A DNA stretch of 64,000 nt from Marinicella algicola. Lineage in GTDB: Bacteria > Pseudomonadota > Gammaproteobacteria > Xanthomonadales > Marinicellaceae. Below, in pieces: positions 49,652 through 60,140 of the stretch (position 1 is the first letter of the stretch; each line of letters starts with the position of its first letter). A program made the translations under genes and the position numbers. The stretch covers positions 2,420,501 to 2,484,500 of the forward strand of contig NZ_JAQOMR010000001.1 in NCBI RefSeq assembly GCF_028401385.1, given 5' to 3'. A model generated the notes under the pieces. It did not search any database. It saw nothing but the letters and a program-made list of their open reading frames with translations, and was not told where the DNA came from.

Positions 49652-51648
49652 GTGTTCGGGAAAGCACGCTGGCTCCACAATCTCGCTTTGCTGAAGCCAA
49701 CCCCTTACCGACCGTGGCGTCATTCGATCCGGCTGTCGCTCGGCACCGGACTGCCGTTGCTGATCGGCGAACTGAGCGGCCATCCGGTGCCGATGCTCTA
49801 TGTCGCGCTGGGTGGCTTTCTGGCAGCCGTGACCGTGCGCCTCGATCCTTATCGCGAGCGTTTCCGCCAGCTTGGCATCTCCGCGCTGATCGGTGCAACG
49901 GGGTGCCTGATCGGCCCGGAAATCGGTGAGCACGGCCTAGCGACCATTGCGCTTTTGATGGCGGTCGGCCTCATTTCCGGCCTCATCAGCGGCTATGGCG
50001 CTGCATTTTCCACCGGGGCGCTCAACATGCTGGTGCTTGCCGTGGTCAATGCCCATGCTCCGGCGGCCATTCCGGCATGGCTGGTTTTATAAATTTTCTC
50101 GCCGGTGCGGGTTTTGTGGCGGCGATGCTCGGCATCGGCGCGTTGTTTGAGCGCGACCGGCCCGAACGGCGCATGCTCTCCGACATTGTCGGCATGCTGG
50201 CGCGTCTCGCCCGCGCCTCCGAGGCAGCAGGAAAGGCCCCGACGCCGGAAAACCGCAGCCAGATGATCGCAGCGCGGCGCGCGCTGGCGGATGCCACCAA
50301 GACCGCCTATGCGACGCTGATCGAAAAACGAAGCCACGGACGGGCGCGCACAAGATACACGCTGAGAACCGCGGCCGTGCTTTCACTCGTCAACCAGCTC
50401 TCAATGGCAATCATCGCCGCGCGCGGCAGCGAAATGGAAGCGACCGCGCGACAGCTCGACGCCATTGCCGCCGCCTATATGACCCGCGCCCGGCGGCCAT
50501 CCGACGCCGCGTCAGACGATAGCGGCGCGCATGAACCGGACCGGCTTGTTGCGCGCCTCGCCGCGGCGATGTGGCCTTCATCATCCGCAGCCGACACGGC
50601 TGGCGACGCTCTGCCCGACACCGCACACGACGCCGTCTTTTCCGCCGGTCTCGTCAAAAGGATCGCACGCCGCCTCGTCCTCGGTCGCGAGGTCGTCATT
50701 TCTGCCGTCAGGCTGTCGCTCTGCATGGGGTTGGCGGTTGCCGTCAGCCGCCAGATCCCCGGCGATCACTCCTACTGGCTGCCAATGACCGTCGCTATCG
50801 TACTCAAGCCCGATTTCGGCTCGGTCTTTCTCCGGGCGATCCACCGCAGCCTCGGCACGCTCGTCGGCGTCGCCATCGCCCTTTCACTTGCCGCCGTCGT
50901 TCCGAAGGGCCTCGCGTTCATACCGGTCATCATGGTGCTCTGCGCCTTCATTCCGTATGCCGTTCTGCGCAGCTATGCCGTGATGGTCACCTTTCTGACG
51001 CCCGTCATCCTGCTGATGATCGATCTGGTGGCACCGGGACCGGCCGCAAGCTATGATATTCAGAGGCTTGCCGACACAATCGCCGGCTCCGTGATCGCGC
51101 TCATATTCGGCTACCTGATCTGGCCTCGGTCGCAGGAAAAGGAACTTGGCAAGGCATTTGCCGACACGATGCTCAAGGTAGGCGCATTTCTCGCCGCGGC
51201 AACCGTACCCAAGCCTGAAGATGAAACCGGGCTTGCGCAGCTGCGTCAAACCCTCCTCAGCAGTGAATTTACAGCCTCGCGGGCTCTCTCCGACCTTCGC
51301 ACCGTGCTCGGCCGCCTGGTTGCCGAACCTCCACCTGCTGGTCGCGAAGCCGCCTCCTGGTTTCCGGCGGTCGCCGGCGCCGAAAGGCTTTCCGACGCCA
51401 TCACCGTTTATGCGGAGGGACGCCGACTCGGCGATCCACCGCCTGATGCCGAGCGCGCGCAACGTGCCCAAGCAGCACTTGCCGCCATTGCAGGTGTCGG
51501 CAAGCCCGCAGATGAAGCCAACGGGCGAGAAAAGGATGATCATTTCGGTGAGGTCGAGGCAGAAATCGCCTGGATCCGGAGCTATCTCAAGCGCAGGCCA
51601 GGCACCAAGCAGGCTCAGCCGACATCGCCCGAACCGGTTCTCAGATAG
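49652..51648 (+). CDS. FUSC/YccS-type membrane protein, frameshifted
   Basis: About 665 residues: an N-terminal six-helix FUSC domain (PLLIGELSGHPVPMLYVALGG, GALNMLVLAVVNAH), a cytoplasmic stretch, and a second FUSC block (SYWLPMTVAIVLKPDFGSVF, FIPVIMVLCAFIPYAVL). Such proteins resemble the fusaric-acid resistance and aromatic-acid exporter AaeB. A GTG start at 49652 follows AAAGGA. One lesion near 50080 breaks the frame within the first membrane block. The 3' end overlaps the AraC gene tail to tail by 34 bases. Confidence 0.87.
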
Positions 51649-52441
51649 GATTGCGGCGGTAGCCCGAAATGTCGCCGAAAGGCGGCCACAAAGGCGCTGG
51701 CGCTGCGATATCCCAGAAGCCCGGCAATTTCGACACTGCTCCGGCCATGGCTCAGGTGTTCCACGGCCTCCATCAGCCGCAGACGGTTGCGCCACTCGGA
51801 AAAGCGCAGCCCGGTCTCCCTCTGGAACAAGCGCTCGAGCGTGCGGGCGCCGGCGCCGGCGAAACGCGCCAGTTCTTCCAGACTGGCATGATCATCGGGG
51901 TTTTCGAGAAGCCTGTTGGTAACGCGCTTGAGGCGCGGATCACTGCCCGCCGGCAGGTTCAGCGGAGCGTTCGGCAAGGTTGAAAGCTCGTCGATAATAA
52001 CGGCAGCCAGGCGTGACAGGCGTCCCTCTGCTTCTTCGGTCAATGGTTCGGGTATGCGAAACCGCAGAAGAAGATGACGCATCAGCGGCGTCATGTGCAG
52101 AACCTCGCAGCGCTTGCCACGGACCCCAGTCACCGAGGGGTCGATATAGATGAAACACGCCGACACATCTGTCTCCATCATCACCTCATGTACGGTATCG
52201 CCGGGAATCCAGACCGCATGGCTGGTCGGCGCCAGCCAGTGCGCGCCGCAGGAGCGCACCCTGAGGATGCCCTCCTCTGCCCACAGAAGCTGGCCGCGGG
52301 GATGCGCGTGCGATGCACGGCCGATTTCCCCGCCCGCCAGCGCTGCACCCGCGCCGTGACCGGACGCGAGGCATCGATGATCCAGCCGGGACCGACCTCC
52401 GGCATCAAGAATGACGCAAATTCAATATCATTTGGCATCAT
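51615..52441 (-). CDS. AraC-family transcriptional regulator, frameshifted
   Basis: About 275 residues: an N-terminal cupin-like arm (HAHPRGQLLWAEEGILRV, AVWIPGDTVHEVMMETD) and two C-terminal HTH motifs (LEELARFAGAGARTLERLF, VEIAGLLGYRSASAFVAAFRRHFG). A G-run near 52330 is one base short; adding it joins RWRAGGEIGRASHAHP. Divergent from the DASS permease gene across ~70 bases, so it probably controls that gene or the FUSC gene. Confidence 0.87.
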
Positions 52442-52514
52442 GTAGCTGTTCCGTAGTTTCGGCTGTACGCATAGTATGGGTTGTGAAATTTTCCAAGACA
52501 TTCGAACGGTTCGC

Positions 52515-53897
52515 ATGCTGACCTACAAGAAGATCATCGTTGCCGCCCTTGCCGCTCTCGCGCTTGGGCTTGCCTTCTACCCCCAATCGCTGATGACCAC
52601 GGAACAGGCGCGTACCCTCGGCATTGTTCTGGTGACGCTCAGCCTGTGGGCGACCGCGCTTGTTCCCGCCTATCTGGCAAGCCTGATTTTCGTCGCCGTA
52701 GCGCTGCTGTTCAAACTGGCACCGCCGGACGTCGTCTTTTCCGGTTTCCATTCTTCGGCCATGTGGCTGATCTTCTCCGGCTTTCTGATCGCTGCCGGTG
52801 TCCGCAAGGCAGGGCTCAGCGAACGCATCGGTGCTGGCCTGACAGCGCGGATTTCACATAATTTCACGCTGCTGATCTTCGGCATCTTCGCGATTGCCAT
52901 TGTCCTCAGTTTCGTCATGCCTTCCTCGCTTGGCCGGTTCTTCCTGCTCTGGCCAATCGCATCCGCTCTCGCCGACAAACTCGGCTTTTCCAAAGGAACG
53001 GCGGGACGGGCGGCGGTCGCGCTTGCCACCACCTTTGCCTGCCACATTCCCGGTTTCACACTGCTGCCGTCCAACGTGCCAAACCTCGTGCTCGCGGGTG
53101 CGGCGCAGACGATTTACGGCGTCGATCTCACCTATGCCCAATACATGGCTCTGCACTTTCCCATTCTGGGCCTTGTGAAAAGCCTGATCATCATCGCCCT
53201 GATCCTGCATTTCTTCCCTGACACGCCAGTCCCTGTTGCCTCGCAGGACCAGACCAAGACGCAACCAGCGCCGCTCGACTGGCGGCAATGGTATGTGATC
53301 GCGGTGCTGGTCGTCACGCTCGCCTTCTGGATGACGGACACATTTCACGGCATCAATCCGGCCTGGATCGGGATCTGCGCCTCGATTGCGCTTCTGATGC
53401 CGGGCATCGGTCCCGTGGGTCCGGAGGATTTCGACAAGAACATGAATTTCAGCGTCTTCCTGTTCATGGCGGGCTTCCTTGCCGTTGGCGCCGTCGTCAA
53501 CATCACCGGGCTTGGCGTTGTCATCGCCCATGGTATGGAGCAGGTTCTGCCGCTCGCCCCCGGCCAGGATTTCCTGAATTTCCTGTCACTATCGCTGATG
53601 GCGTTCGTGGTTGGCATCATTTCGATTCTGCCCGGGGTGCCCGCCGTGCTGACACCGATGGCCGCGGAGCTGTCGTCTTTGACGGGGCTTTCCCTGATGA
53701 CCGTATTGATGACGCAGGTCATCGGCTTTTCGACCATTCTGTTCCCATACCAGTCCGCGCCGCTGATGGTCGGCATGCAGGTGACGGAGCAACCGATCAA
53801 AAACATGATGAAGATTCTGTTGCCGCTGGCGCTGATCACCACATTCATTCTGGTGCCGCTCGATTTTCTCTGGTGGAAGTTGCTCGGCTTCATGTAA
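52515..53897 (+). CDS. DASS (SLC13-type) anion permease
   Basis: A complete 460-residue membrane protein with about 11-12 helices. DASS-like features are LPSNVPNLVLAG, a variant of the SNT motif (SNV instead of SNT), and PLMVGMQ in the second half. Such carriers move di- or tricarboxylates or sulfate with sodium. Start at 52515 (MLTYKKIIVAALAAL). Expression is probably controlled by the divergent AraC regulator; the substrate cannot be assigned. Confidence 0.87.
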   Translation: MLTYKKIIVAALAALALGLAFYPQSLMTTEQARTLGIVLVTLSLWATALVPAYLASLIFVAVALLFKLAPPDVVFSGFHSSAMWLIFSGFLIAAGVRKAGLSERIGAGLTARISHNFTLLIFGIFAIAIVLSFVMPSSLGRFFLLWPIASALADKLGFSKGTAGRAAVALATTFACHIPGFTLLPSNVPNLVLAGAAQTIYGVDLTYAQYMALHFPILGLVKSLIIIALILHFFPDTPVPVASQDQTKTQPAPLDWRQWYVIAVLVVTLAFWMTDTFHGINPAWIGICASIALLMPGIGPVGPEDFDKNMNFSVFLFMAGFLAVGAVVNITGLGVVIAHGMEQVLPLAPGQDFLNFLSLSLMAFVVGIISILPGVPAVLTPMAAELSSLTGLSLMTVLMTQVIGFSTILFPYQSAPLMVGMQVTEQPIKNMMKILLPLALITTFILVPLDFLWWKLLGFM

Positions 53898-53942
53898 TCA
53901 GGCCCGGTTGAGAACTGCATGAACAGCACATGGATTGCCGCA

Positions 53943-54412
53943 ATGACCCTGCGTATCGCACTTTATCAGCCTGATATCGCCGGCAATACCGGCACGATCT
54001 TGAGGCTCGCGGCCTGCCTCGGCCTTGCCGTCGACATTATCGAGCCGGCGGGTTTCGCACTCTCCGACAAGAACCTCAAACGCGCAGGCATGGATTACAT
54101 CGCCAAGGCGGTGATGACCCGGCATGTCGACTGGCAAGCGTTTGAGGACTGGCGGCTTGAGAGCGGCAGGCGCCTAGTGCTGGCCTCCACCAAGGCAAGC
54201 CTTGCCTATACTGAATTTCCGTTTGAAACAGACGACATTCTGCTTTTCGGTCGCGAGAGCGCGGGGTGCCGGATATCGTCCATGAAAGCGCCGACCACCG
54301 GGTGCGCATTCCGATGGTGCCGGACGAGCGCTCGATCAACCTCGCCGTTTCCGTCGGGATGATGGCCGGAGAGGCGCTCAGGCAGACAGGCGGATTTGAA
54401 GGACTCTCGTGA
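53943..54412 (+). CDS. trmL: tRNA (cytidine(34)-2'-O)-methyltransferase, frameshifted
   Basis: About 155 residues of SPOUT fold: MTLRIALYQPDIAGNTGTILRL, GFALSDKNLKRAGMDY, DDILLFGRESAGVPD with the knot, and IPMVPDERSINLAVSVG. It methylates the wobble ribose of tRNA-Leu. GGGG near 54265 (GAGCGCGGGGTG) is one G short; adding it restores SAGVPDIVHES. The start at 53943 is canonical; the open frame begins eight codons earlier. It lies in the conserved rhizobial trmL-hemF neighbourhood. Confidence 0.92.
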
Positions 54413-54416
54413 GAAC

Positions 54417-54668
54417 TCAATCCGCCGACGACAGCCTGCGCATGGTAAACTCGATCCGGTCGCCGCTCAGCACACGCCAGCTTTCGACCTCGGTCCAGTA
54501 AGCGGCCTTGGGATAGCTGTCGAACCATTCGCGCGCCTTGGCGCGGGCGTCCTCGCGTGACAGGCAATAGCGTTCGCGCACGAAACCGCCGCCGCCTTCA
54601 AGCTGACGGTGTTGCCTGATCCGCTTTTTCAGCCCGTCCATGGAGGGCGGCTTGGGAAGATTGGCCAT
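54417..54668 (-). CDS. Small conserved-type hypothetical protein between trmL and hemF
   Basis: An 83-residue protein starting [19 protein letters not shown] and ending [11 protein letters not shown]. It has a central [19 protein letters not shown] motif and is charged and soluble. I do not recognise a characterised family; in rhizobia a short gene commonly sits here. It converges with trmL (4-base gap) and is divergent from hemF. The open frame continues far upstream but that part is antisense to hemF and should be discarded. Confidence 0.75.
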   Translation of the reverse strand: MANLPKPPSMDGLKKRIRQHRQLEGGGGFVRERYCLSREDARAKAREWFDSYPKAAYWTEVESWRVLSGDRIEFTMRRLSSAD

Positions 54669-54876
54669 CCCGCTATCCTTCAACCTGCAAAAAGATAAGG
54701 TTTTATCGTTAGATTTGCGAGTCAAATCAAAAGCCCGGACAACCGGGGAAAAGCAATTCCAGGAAAAGTGGAAACCGGTTTTCCGTTCGGAATGCGTAAA
54801 AACGAAAAGACAGAGCATTGCAGGTGACACAACTTTCACCGGAAATGTTCTCGTGCGTCGAAGCGGAGTGCATGAC

Positions 54877-55787
54877 ATGGAACGGCCGAACCTGTCCACA
54901 GGTCTACCGGACGATATCGAGACCAGAAAGAGTGCGGCCCGAGCCTGGTTCGAAAGCCTGCGCGATACGATCTGTTCCGGCTTCGAGACCCTTGAAAAGA
55001 GCTTACCGGCCCGCTCAGCGATCTTGAGCCCGGACAGTTCGAGGCCAAGGACTGGACCCGTGAAAACGGAGAGGGCGGCGGCCGGATGTCGGTGATGCAC
55101 GGTCGCGTGTTTGAGAAAGTCGGGGTTCACACCTCGACCGTCGAGGGCGAATTCTCCGAGGAGATGGCCAAGTCCATGCCGGGCGCCGATGAAAACGGGC
55201 GCTACTGGGCAAGCGGCATCTCGCTGATCGCCCATCCCGTCAATCCGAATGTACCTGCCGTCCACATGAACACGCGGATGATCGTGACCGGAAGCTGGTG
55301 GTTCGGCGGCGGCGCCGATCTTACCCCGGTGCTCAACCGCCGCCGTCGCCAGGAAGACACGGATACCATCCTGTTTCACCGCGCCATGGAAATTGCCTGC
55401 AACCGGCATCAGGGCGTCGTTGATTACAACAAGATGAAAAAGTGGTGCGACGACTATTTCTATTTGCCGCATCGCAAGGAGCACCGCGGCGTCGGCGGCA
55501 TTTTCTTCGACTGGCAGCACTCGGCGGATGAAAAAGGCGGCATGGATGCCGATTTTGCCTTCGTGCAGGATGTCGGCCGCGCCTTCAATCTCGTCTATCC
55601 GCGGCTGGTGCGCTCCAACTTCAACCACGAATGGACATCTGCCGATCGCGACGAGCAGTTGATCCGCCGGGGGCGCTACGTCGAGTTCAACCTGCTCTAT
55701 GACCGCGGCACCGTTTTCGGGCTGAAAACCGGTGGCAATATCGAGGCAATTCTCTCTTCCCTGCCGCCTGTCACGAGATGGCCTTAA
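54877..55787 (+). CDS. hemF: Oxygen-dependent coproporphyrinogen III oxidase, frameshifted
   Basis: About 303 residues: [29 protein letters not shown] glycine-rich region, [23 protein letters not shown] (catalytic), [17 protein letters not shown] and the end PPVTRWP. It converts coproporphyrinogen III to protoporphyrinogen IX with oxygen. A frame change near 55005 interrupts the N-terminal third; correction gives [20 protein letters not shown]. Start [15 protein letters not shown] at 54877; an earlier ATG at 54872 is out of frame. Confidence 0.93.
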
Positions 55788-55907
55788 TCTAAATCGTTAT
55801 AGTTATTTTTTACCCATAATTTGCCTTGTTCACCTTGCACAAAAGGGTTCTACTGACCAAGTCGGAAGAAGACTTGAACCCCGAACTTGTCCGAGAGGAG
55901 CAGGACA

Positions 55908-56132
55908 ATGGCAGACAAAGTCAAGCATACCGAACACAAGGCATCATTGGACGACTACAAACCCAAACCTCAGAAGGTGGCGGGTACCGATGACAGCAAA
56001 TACGCCGCCGAGATGGCATACCGGCATGGTCGGCCATGCGAGATCCTCAGCAGTGTTCGAGACCTGGGCCCAGCACTGAGTCCCAGCGGTGATACAATGG
56101 ACAAATGCTCTTTTCCGTTGAAAGGGTGTTGA
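55908..56132 (+). CDS. Small hypothetical protein
   Basis: A 74-residue frame starting MADKVKHTEHKASLDDYKPKPQ, preceded by GAGGAG. The first ~45 residues are lysine-rich and hydrophilic; the tail is less convincing (KCSFPLKGC) and may reflect a frameshift. No family recognised. It lies between hemF and a DUF1059 gene, ~120 bases after hemF and ~130 bases before DUF1059. Confidence 0.45.
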   Translation: MADKVKHTEHKASLDDYKPKPQKVAGTDDSKYAAEMAYRHGRPCEILSSVRDLGPALSPSGDTMDKCSFPLKGC

Positions 56133-56265
56133 ACGCTCCACCTCGGCGCATATTTACCGCCGAGGCGGCAGCAACCACGAAAAAATGTCTCAAGGCGCCG
56201 GTTTCGGGCGAACAATTGACCTCCACCGGCGTTTTAACTGAAGACGGAAAACGAAGGAGGAAGAC

Positions 56266-56448
56266 ATGAAACGTTTTGATTGCGGAACGCTGGTGCCGGG
56301 TTGCACCTGGCACACAAGCGCAGAAGACGAAGCCGAAGTTGTCCGCCGCTCAGTTCAGCATCTGCGCACAAGCCATGGCGAACACATTATTCGCGAAAAC
56401 ATGGTCGAAAATATCAAGGAGCGGATCAAGGACGAAGAAAAGGCCTGA
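56266..56448 (+). CDS. DUF1059 small protein
   Basis: A complete 60-residue DUF1059 domain: MKRFDCGTLVPGCTWHTSAEDEAEVV and HLRTSHGEH. The two N-terminal cysteines and the histidines suggest a small metal site. The start is confirmed by GGAGGAAGAC directly upstream. It converges with cca (9-base gap). Function unknown, often stress associated. Confidence 0.85.
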   Translation: MKRFDCGTLVPGCTWHTSAEDEAEVVRRSVQHLRTSHGEHIIRENMVENIKERIKDEEKA

Positions 56449-56457
56449 GGCCCTACC

Positions 56458-57723
56458 CTACGTCCTATCTGACTTCAGCATATCCAACCGGGCGGCCAGC
56501 GCTGCCCGGTCCAGTTCAAAATCGCTTTCCACCCACTGCTTTTCCAGGCTTGCAAGTATTTTGCCAACCTCGGGACCAGCCGGAACTCCGGCCTTGACGA
56601 CCTCCCCGCCCGAAATCGGCATTTGCGGCTTCTCCCAAACCTTTGCCTCTTGGACGAGCCGTGACAATCCCGCAGCATCGGCAAGCGCGTCGTGGTCACC
56701 GCCAGCCGCTTTTGTCCGCGCCGTTGCAAGTGCCAGACGGAGCTGCATCATGATCCCCGACTGTCCGTGTTCATAGAGCAGCTTGTGCAGACGCGCCTTT
56801 GAACTTGCAGATTCTACGGAAGGTGCGACGGCGAAGGCCAGCATCCGGTCGCGCTCGGCATTCGAAAACTTGAGCCGTTCCGCCATTTCTTTCAGCCGCA
56901 CATCATAGGGTGGCACCATGGCTGCAAGCCTGAGGCAGGGATCCGGCGCCCAGCCAAAATGGCGCTCGGCGTCAATCAGGCCCGGGATGGCATCAATCCC
57001 CCATTTCTCTGTTTCCGGCACCACGATGGTCAAAACACCGGTCTGGCGCATCCACAACAGCGCACGCGATGGGTCAGTGGCGCCCAGAAGCTTCTTCAAC
57101 TCGGCCCAGACCCGTTCAGCCGAAAGCGTCTTCAATCCGTCGCGCTGGCGCACGCTTGCTCTCAGGCCATCCGCATCGGGTCTGCCGCCGCCATACCAGG
57201 CGAAGAACCGGAAGAACCTGAGGATCCGGAGATAGTCCTCGGTGATCCGCGTTTCTGCCTCACCGATGAAACGGACAGTCTTGGTCTCGATATCGGCCAG
57301 CCCCTCGACGAGATCGATCACATTGCCATCGCGACCGGCGTAGAGCGCGTTGATCGTCAGATCGCGGCGCGCGGCATCCTCAGCCCAGTCGGTGCCAAAC
57401 CGCACCGTCGCGTGGCGCCCGAAAGTTTCAATATCGGCCCGCAGTGTCGTGACCTCGAAGGGCTTACCCTCGCAGACAATTGTCACCGTGCCGTGCTCGA
57501 TACCGGTCGGCACGGGCTTCATACCCGCCGCCTTTGCTCGCGCGATGACCGCGTCCGGCACCAGCGTGGTCGCCATATCGATATCGCCGACAGGCATGCC
57601 CATCAGCGCATTGCGCACGGCCCCGCCGACAACCCGCGTTTCAGCGCCTTCGCCGTTGAGCACATCAAGCACCTGTTGCAGCCGGGTTTCGTTGAACCAT
57701 GGATCGTCACTGACTGTTTTCAC
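56458..57723 (-). CDS. cca: CCA-adding tRNA nucleotidyltransferase family protein
   Basis: A complete 421-residue polynucleotide polymerase head domain: RVVGGAVRNALMGMPVGDIDMATTL with the catalytic DxD, EVTTLRAD, the RRDLTINALYAGRDG motif and EDYLRILRFFRFFAWYG. It maintains the 3' CCA end of tRNAs. The start overlaps the Nudix stop (ATGA), third gene of the DUF1285-Nudix-cca operon. The C-terminal half is the rhizobial helical type. Confidence 0.93.
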   Translation of the reverse strand: MKTVSDDPWFNETRLQQVLDVLNGEGAETRVVGGAVRNALMGMPVGDIDMATTLVPDAVIARAKAAGMKPVPTGIEHGTVTIVCEGKPFEVTTLRADIETFGRHATVRFGTDWAEDAARRDLTINALYAGRDGNVIDLVEGLADIETKTVRFIGEAETRITEDYLRILRFFRFFAWYGGGRPDADGLRASVRQRDGLKTLSAERVWAELKKLLGATDPSRALLWMRQTGVLTIVVPETEKWGIDAIPGLIDAERHFGWAPDPCLRLAAMVPPYDVRLKEMAERLKFSNAERDRMLAFAVAPSVESASSKARLHKLLYEHGQSGIMMQLRLALATARTKAAGGDHDALADAAGLSRLVQEAKVWEKPQMPISGGEVVKAGVPAGPEVGKILASLEKQWVESDFELDRAALAARLDMLKSDRT

Positions 57724-58358
57724 GCATAAAGCCTTTCATATATTGTCCTGACGATGCTGGCCGTAATGCCCCAGATCCGGTATTCGCCATAATTGATTTC
57801 GTAATAGCGCCTGGTTTTGCCGCCCAGCATGCCGCTTCCATGCTGATGGTTGGCCGGGTCCATGATGAAACCGAGCGGCACTTCGAAAATGTGGTCGACC
57901 TCGTCCGGGCTCGCCTTCAGCGAAAATCCCGTCCGCACTACCGAGAGGATCGGCGTAATCCTGTAACCGGTGCCTGCGAGATAGACCGGAAGCCGTGCAA
58001 CGGGCTGCACAAAACGGCGTTCGAGGCCGATTTCTTCCTCGCACTCACGCAAAGCCGCATCCTCCGGCGACAGGTCCTCAGGGTCGATTGATCCACCCGG
58101 AAAGGCAATCTGGCCGGAATGCTTGCGAAGCTTGGTGGTACGCCGTGTAAAAATCACCCGCGCCTCATCTCCGTAATCGACGACAGGGATCAGCACGGCT
58201 GCCGCGCGCATTTCAAGGTTCTCGATATAAGCGGAAAGGTCCGGATTGAGCTTGTGATCGCCGTGATCGCGCCATGCCTGTTCTGCCGGGAGCCCGCGCT
58301 GGCTGAGTGCGCGCTGGCGAAAGTTCGCCGCGGCAAAAGGCGGGTTCATGGCAGTCAC
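57720..58358 (-). CDS. CoA pyrophosphatase-type Nudix hydrolase
   Basis: A complete 212-residue NUDT7/8-like Nudix protein: AAAVLIPVVDYGDEARVIFTRRT, LRKHSGQIAFPGG with the CoA-specific pattern, and a complete Nudix box spanning residues ~88-112 (glycine-led, ending ECEEEIGL). It probably hydrolyses CoA derivatives. Starts and stops overlap both neighbours (ATGA), so it is tightly coupled with DUF1285 and cca. Confidence 0.92.
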   Translation of the reverse strand: MTAMNPPFAAANFRQRALSQRGLPAEQAWRDHGDHKLNPDLSAYIENLEMRAAAVLIPVVDYGDEARVIFTRRTTKLRKHSGQIAFPGGSIDPEDLSPEDAALRECEEEIGLERRFVQPVARLPVYLAGTGYRITPILSVVRTGFSLKASPDEVDHIFEVPLGFIMDPANHQHGSGMLGGKTRRYYEINYGEYRIWGITASIVRTIYERLYA

Positions 58359-58969
58359 AGGCCTTTCTCCAGCTTCGCCATTTCCATCACCGGGAACAGC
58401 TGACCGCAGGAACGTATCGCAAACATAGCTTCACCTTCGATAACAACCTCCTCGCCAAATTCGACCAGATCATAGGTCAGCGCCCTCGAAAACAGCGCCT
58501 CCAGCCGTCCCCTGACCAGCACATAGGGCTTCAGTTCCGCGTTTTCCCCTGAAATTTCAAACCGCAACGGATGGTCGCCGCCGATCTCCACCACGTCACC
58601 CATATTGGTCCGCACCGAAAGAATCTTTTGATCGCCCTCGCCTGAAATATCCATGGCAACGGCGACAAACGGGGCATCCTCGACGCGGATCCTGATCTTT
58701 TCAACAGGCGTTACCAGATAGGTCTCGCCGTCGGCATCCTTGCGCAATACCGTTGAAAACAGATGCGCAAGCGCTGCACGGCCGATGGCCGTCCCACAAT
58801 AAAACCATGTACCATCGCGGCGGATTTCGATGTCGAGATCACCGCAAAACGCCGGGTCCCACTTTTCAACCGGCGCGGGCCCGCGTTTGCCTCCGCCCTC
58901 AAGCTGGCGCGCAATCGCCGAGGCCAGCCCCTGCGCGTCGTTTATCTGTGATGTCGTCCGGTCCGTCAT
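58355..58969 (-). CDS. DUF1285 domain protein
   Basis: A complete 204-residue DUF1285 protein: WDPAFCGDLDIEIRRDGTWFYCGT and LVTPVEKIRIRVEDAPFVA, with a C-terminal EAMFAIRSCGQLFPV. First gene of the operon with Nudix and cca. It starts at 58969, and the 156 bases to moxR form the divergent promoter region. Function unknown. Confidence 0.9.
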   Translation of the reverse strand: MTDRTTSQINDAQGLASAIARQLEGGGKRGPAPVEKWDPAFCGDLDIEIRRDGTWFYCGTAIGRAALAHLFSTVLRKDADGETYLVTPVEKIRIRVEDAPFVAVAMDISGEGDQKILSVRTNMGDVVEIGGDHPLRFEISGENAELKPYVLVRGRLEALFSRALTYDLVEFGEEVVIEGEAMFAIRSCGQLFPVMEMAKLEKGL

Positions 58970-59125
58970 CTTTCCGTCCCAGTTTCGGGTCGAATATTGT
59001 TCGCTCTCGAAATAGTCATTCCAAACCGGCTTGTCAGCCGCTGGCAGGTGATTATCCTTTTGAAAGACAAAACCAGCGATATGCTGGCAAAACCCGAACT
59101 GGCTCTAGGCCGTGGAGACGTTTGT

Positions 59126-60127
59126 ATGGATGCGACTGACACGAATGCTGCTCAGGAGATCGTGGCAGAGGCCGAAAAAGCGCTTGAAGACATCCAGAAC
59201 GTAAAGGCAGAAGTCTCCAAGGTCATCTATGGCCAGGAGAATGTTGTGGAGAGCGTGCTGCTGGCCGTTCTTTCCGGCGGGCATGCCTTGCTCGTTGGCG
59301 TTCCGGGACTGGCCAAAACCAAGCTGGTGATGACGCTTGGCACAGTGCTCGGGCTTGCGGGCAGCCGTATCCAGTTCACCCCGGATCTGATGCCGTCGGA
59401 TATTCTGGGCTCCGAAGTGCTTGAGGAAAGCGAGACCGGACGCCGGTCCTTCCGTTTCATCAAGGGGCCGGTGTTTGCGCAATTGCTGATGGCCGATGAA
59501 ATCAACCGTGCCTCGCCGCGCACCCAGTCGGCACTTTTGCAGTCGATGCAGGAATATTCCGTCACCATCGCCGGCCAGCATTACGATCTGCCGCGCCCCT
59601 TCCATGTGCTCGCCACCCAGAACCCGCTGGAGCAGGAAGGCACCTATCCCCTGCCCGAAGCCCAGCTCGACCGATTTCTGCTGCAGGTCAATGTGGGCTA
59701 TCCGGACATGGCATCGGAACGCCGTATCCTTCTGGAAACCACCGGCGCGACGGAAGAAACGGCAAGCGCCGTCGTCACAGCCGAACGGCTGATGGAAATC
59801 CAGGCGCTGATCCGCAAGATGCCGGTAAGCGAAAACGTGCTGAACGCAATCCTGGAACTTGTACGCGCCGCCCGCCCTGGCCAGGGCTTTGAGGAGACCG
59901 ACCGCAATGTGGCCTGGGGTCCGGGCCCGCGCGCCGGACAGGCGCTGATGCTGACGGCACGCGCCCGTGCGCTTTATCAGGGACGGCTTGCGCCTTCTGT
60001 TGACGATGTGCGCGCGCTTGCTGCACCGGTTCTCCAGCATCGCATGGCGCTGACATTTTCCGCACGCGCCGAAGGCATTACCGTCACCGACGTCATCGCC
60101 ACCATCGCCGAGCGCGACTTAAACTGA
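59126..60127 (+). CDS. moxR: MoxR-family AAA ATPase
   Basis: A complete 333-residue MoxR AAA+ protein: Walker A GVPGLAKTK (residues ~58-66), Walker B LLMADEINRASPRTQSALLQ, sensor ATQNPLEQEGTYPLPEAQLD. MoxR ATPases act as chaperones with vWA partners. The start at 59126 (MDATDTNAAQEIV) is favoured; an ATG at 59081 is possible. It heads the moxR-DUF58-DUF4159 operon and lies 13 bases before DUF58. Confidence 0.92.
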   Translation: MDATDTNAAQEIVAEAEKALEDIQNVKAEVSKVIYGQENVVESVLLAVLSGGHALLVGVPGLAKTKLVMTLGTVLGLAGSRIQFTPDLMPSDILGSEVLEESETGRRSFRFIKGPVFAQLLMADEINRASPRTQSALLQSMQEYSVTIAGQHYDLPRPFHVLATQNPLEQEGTYPLPEAQLDRFLLQVNVGYPDMASERRILLETTGATEETASAVVTAERLMEIQALIRKMPVSENVLNAILELVRAARPGQGFEETDRNVAWGPGPRAGQALMLTARARALYQGRLAPSVDDVRALAAPVLQHRMALTFSARAEGITVTDVIATIAERDLN

Positions 60128-60140
60128 CAGGCAGCCGCCA

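Noticed and set aside
50884..51795. 303-codon leftward frame opposite the FUSC gene
   Set aside because: Antisense to a membrane domain with clear FUSC motifs and no ribosome binding site.
54669..55628. Long leftward extension of the small gene at 54417
   Set aside because: The extension is antisense to hemF; only the last 83 codons have independent protein character.
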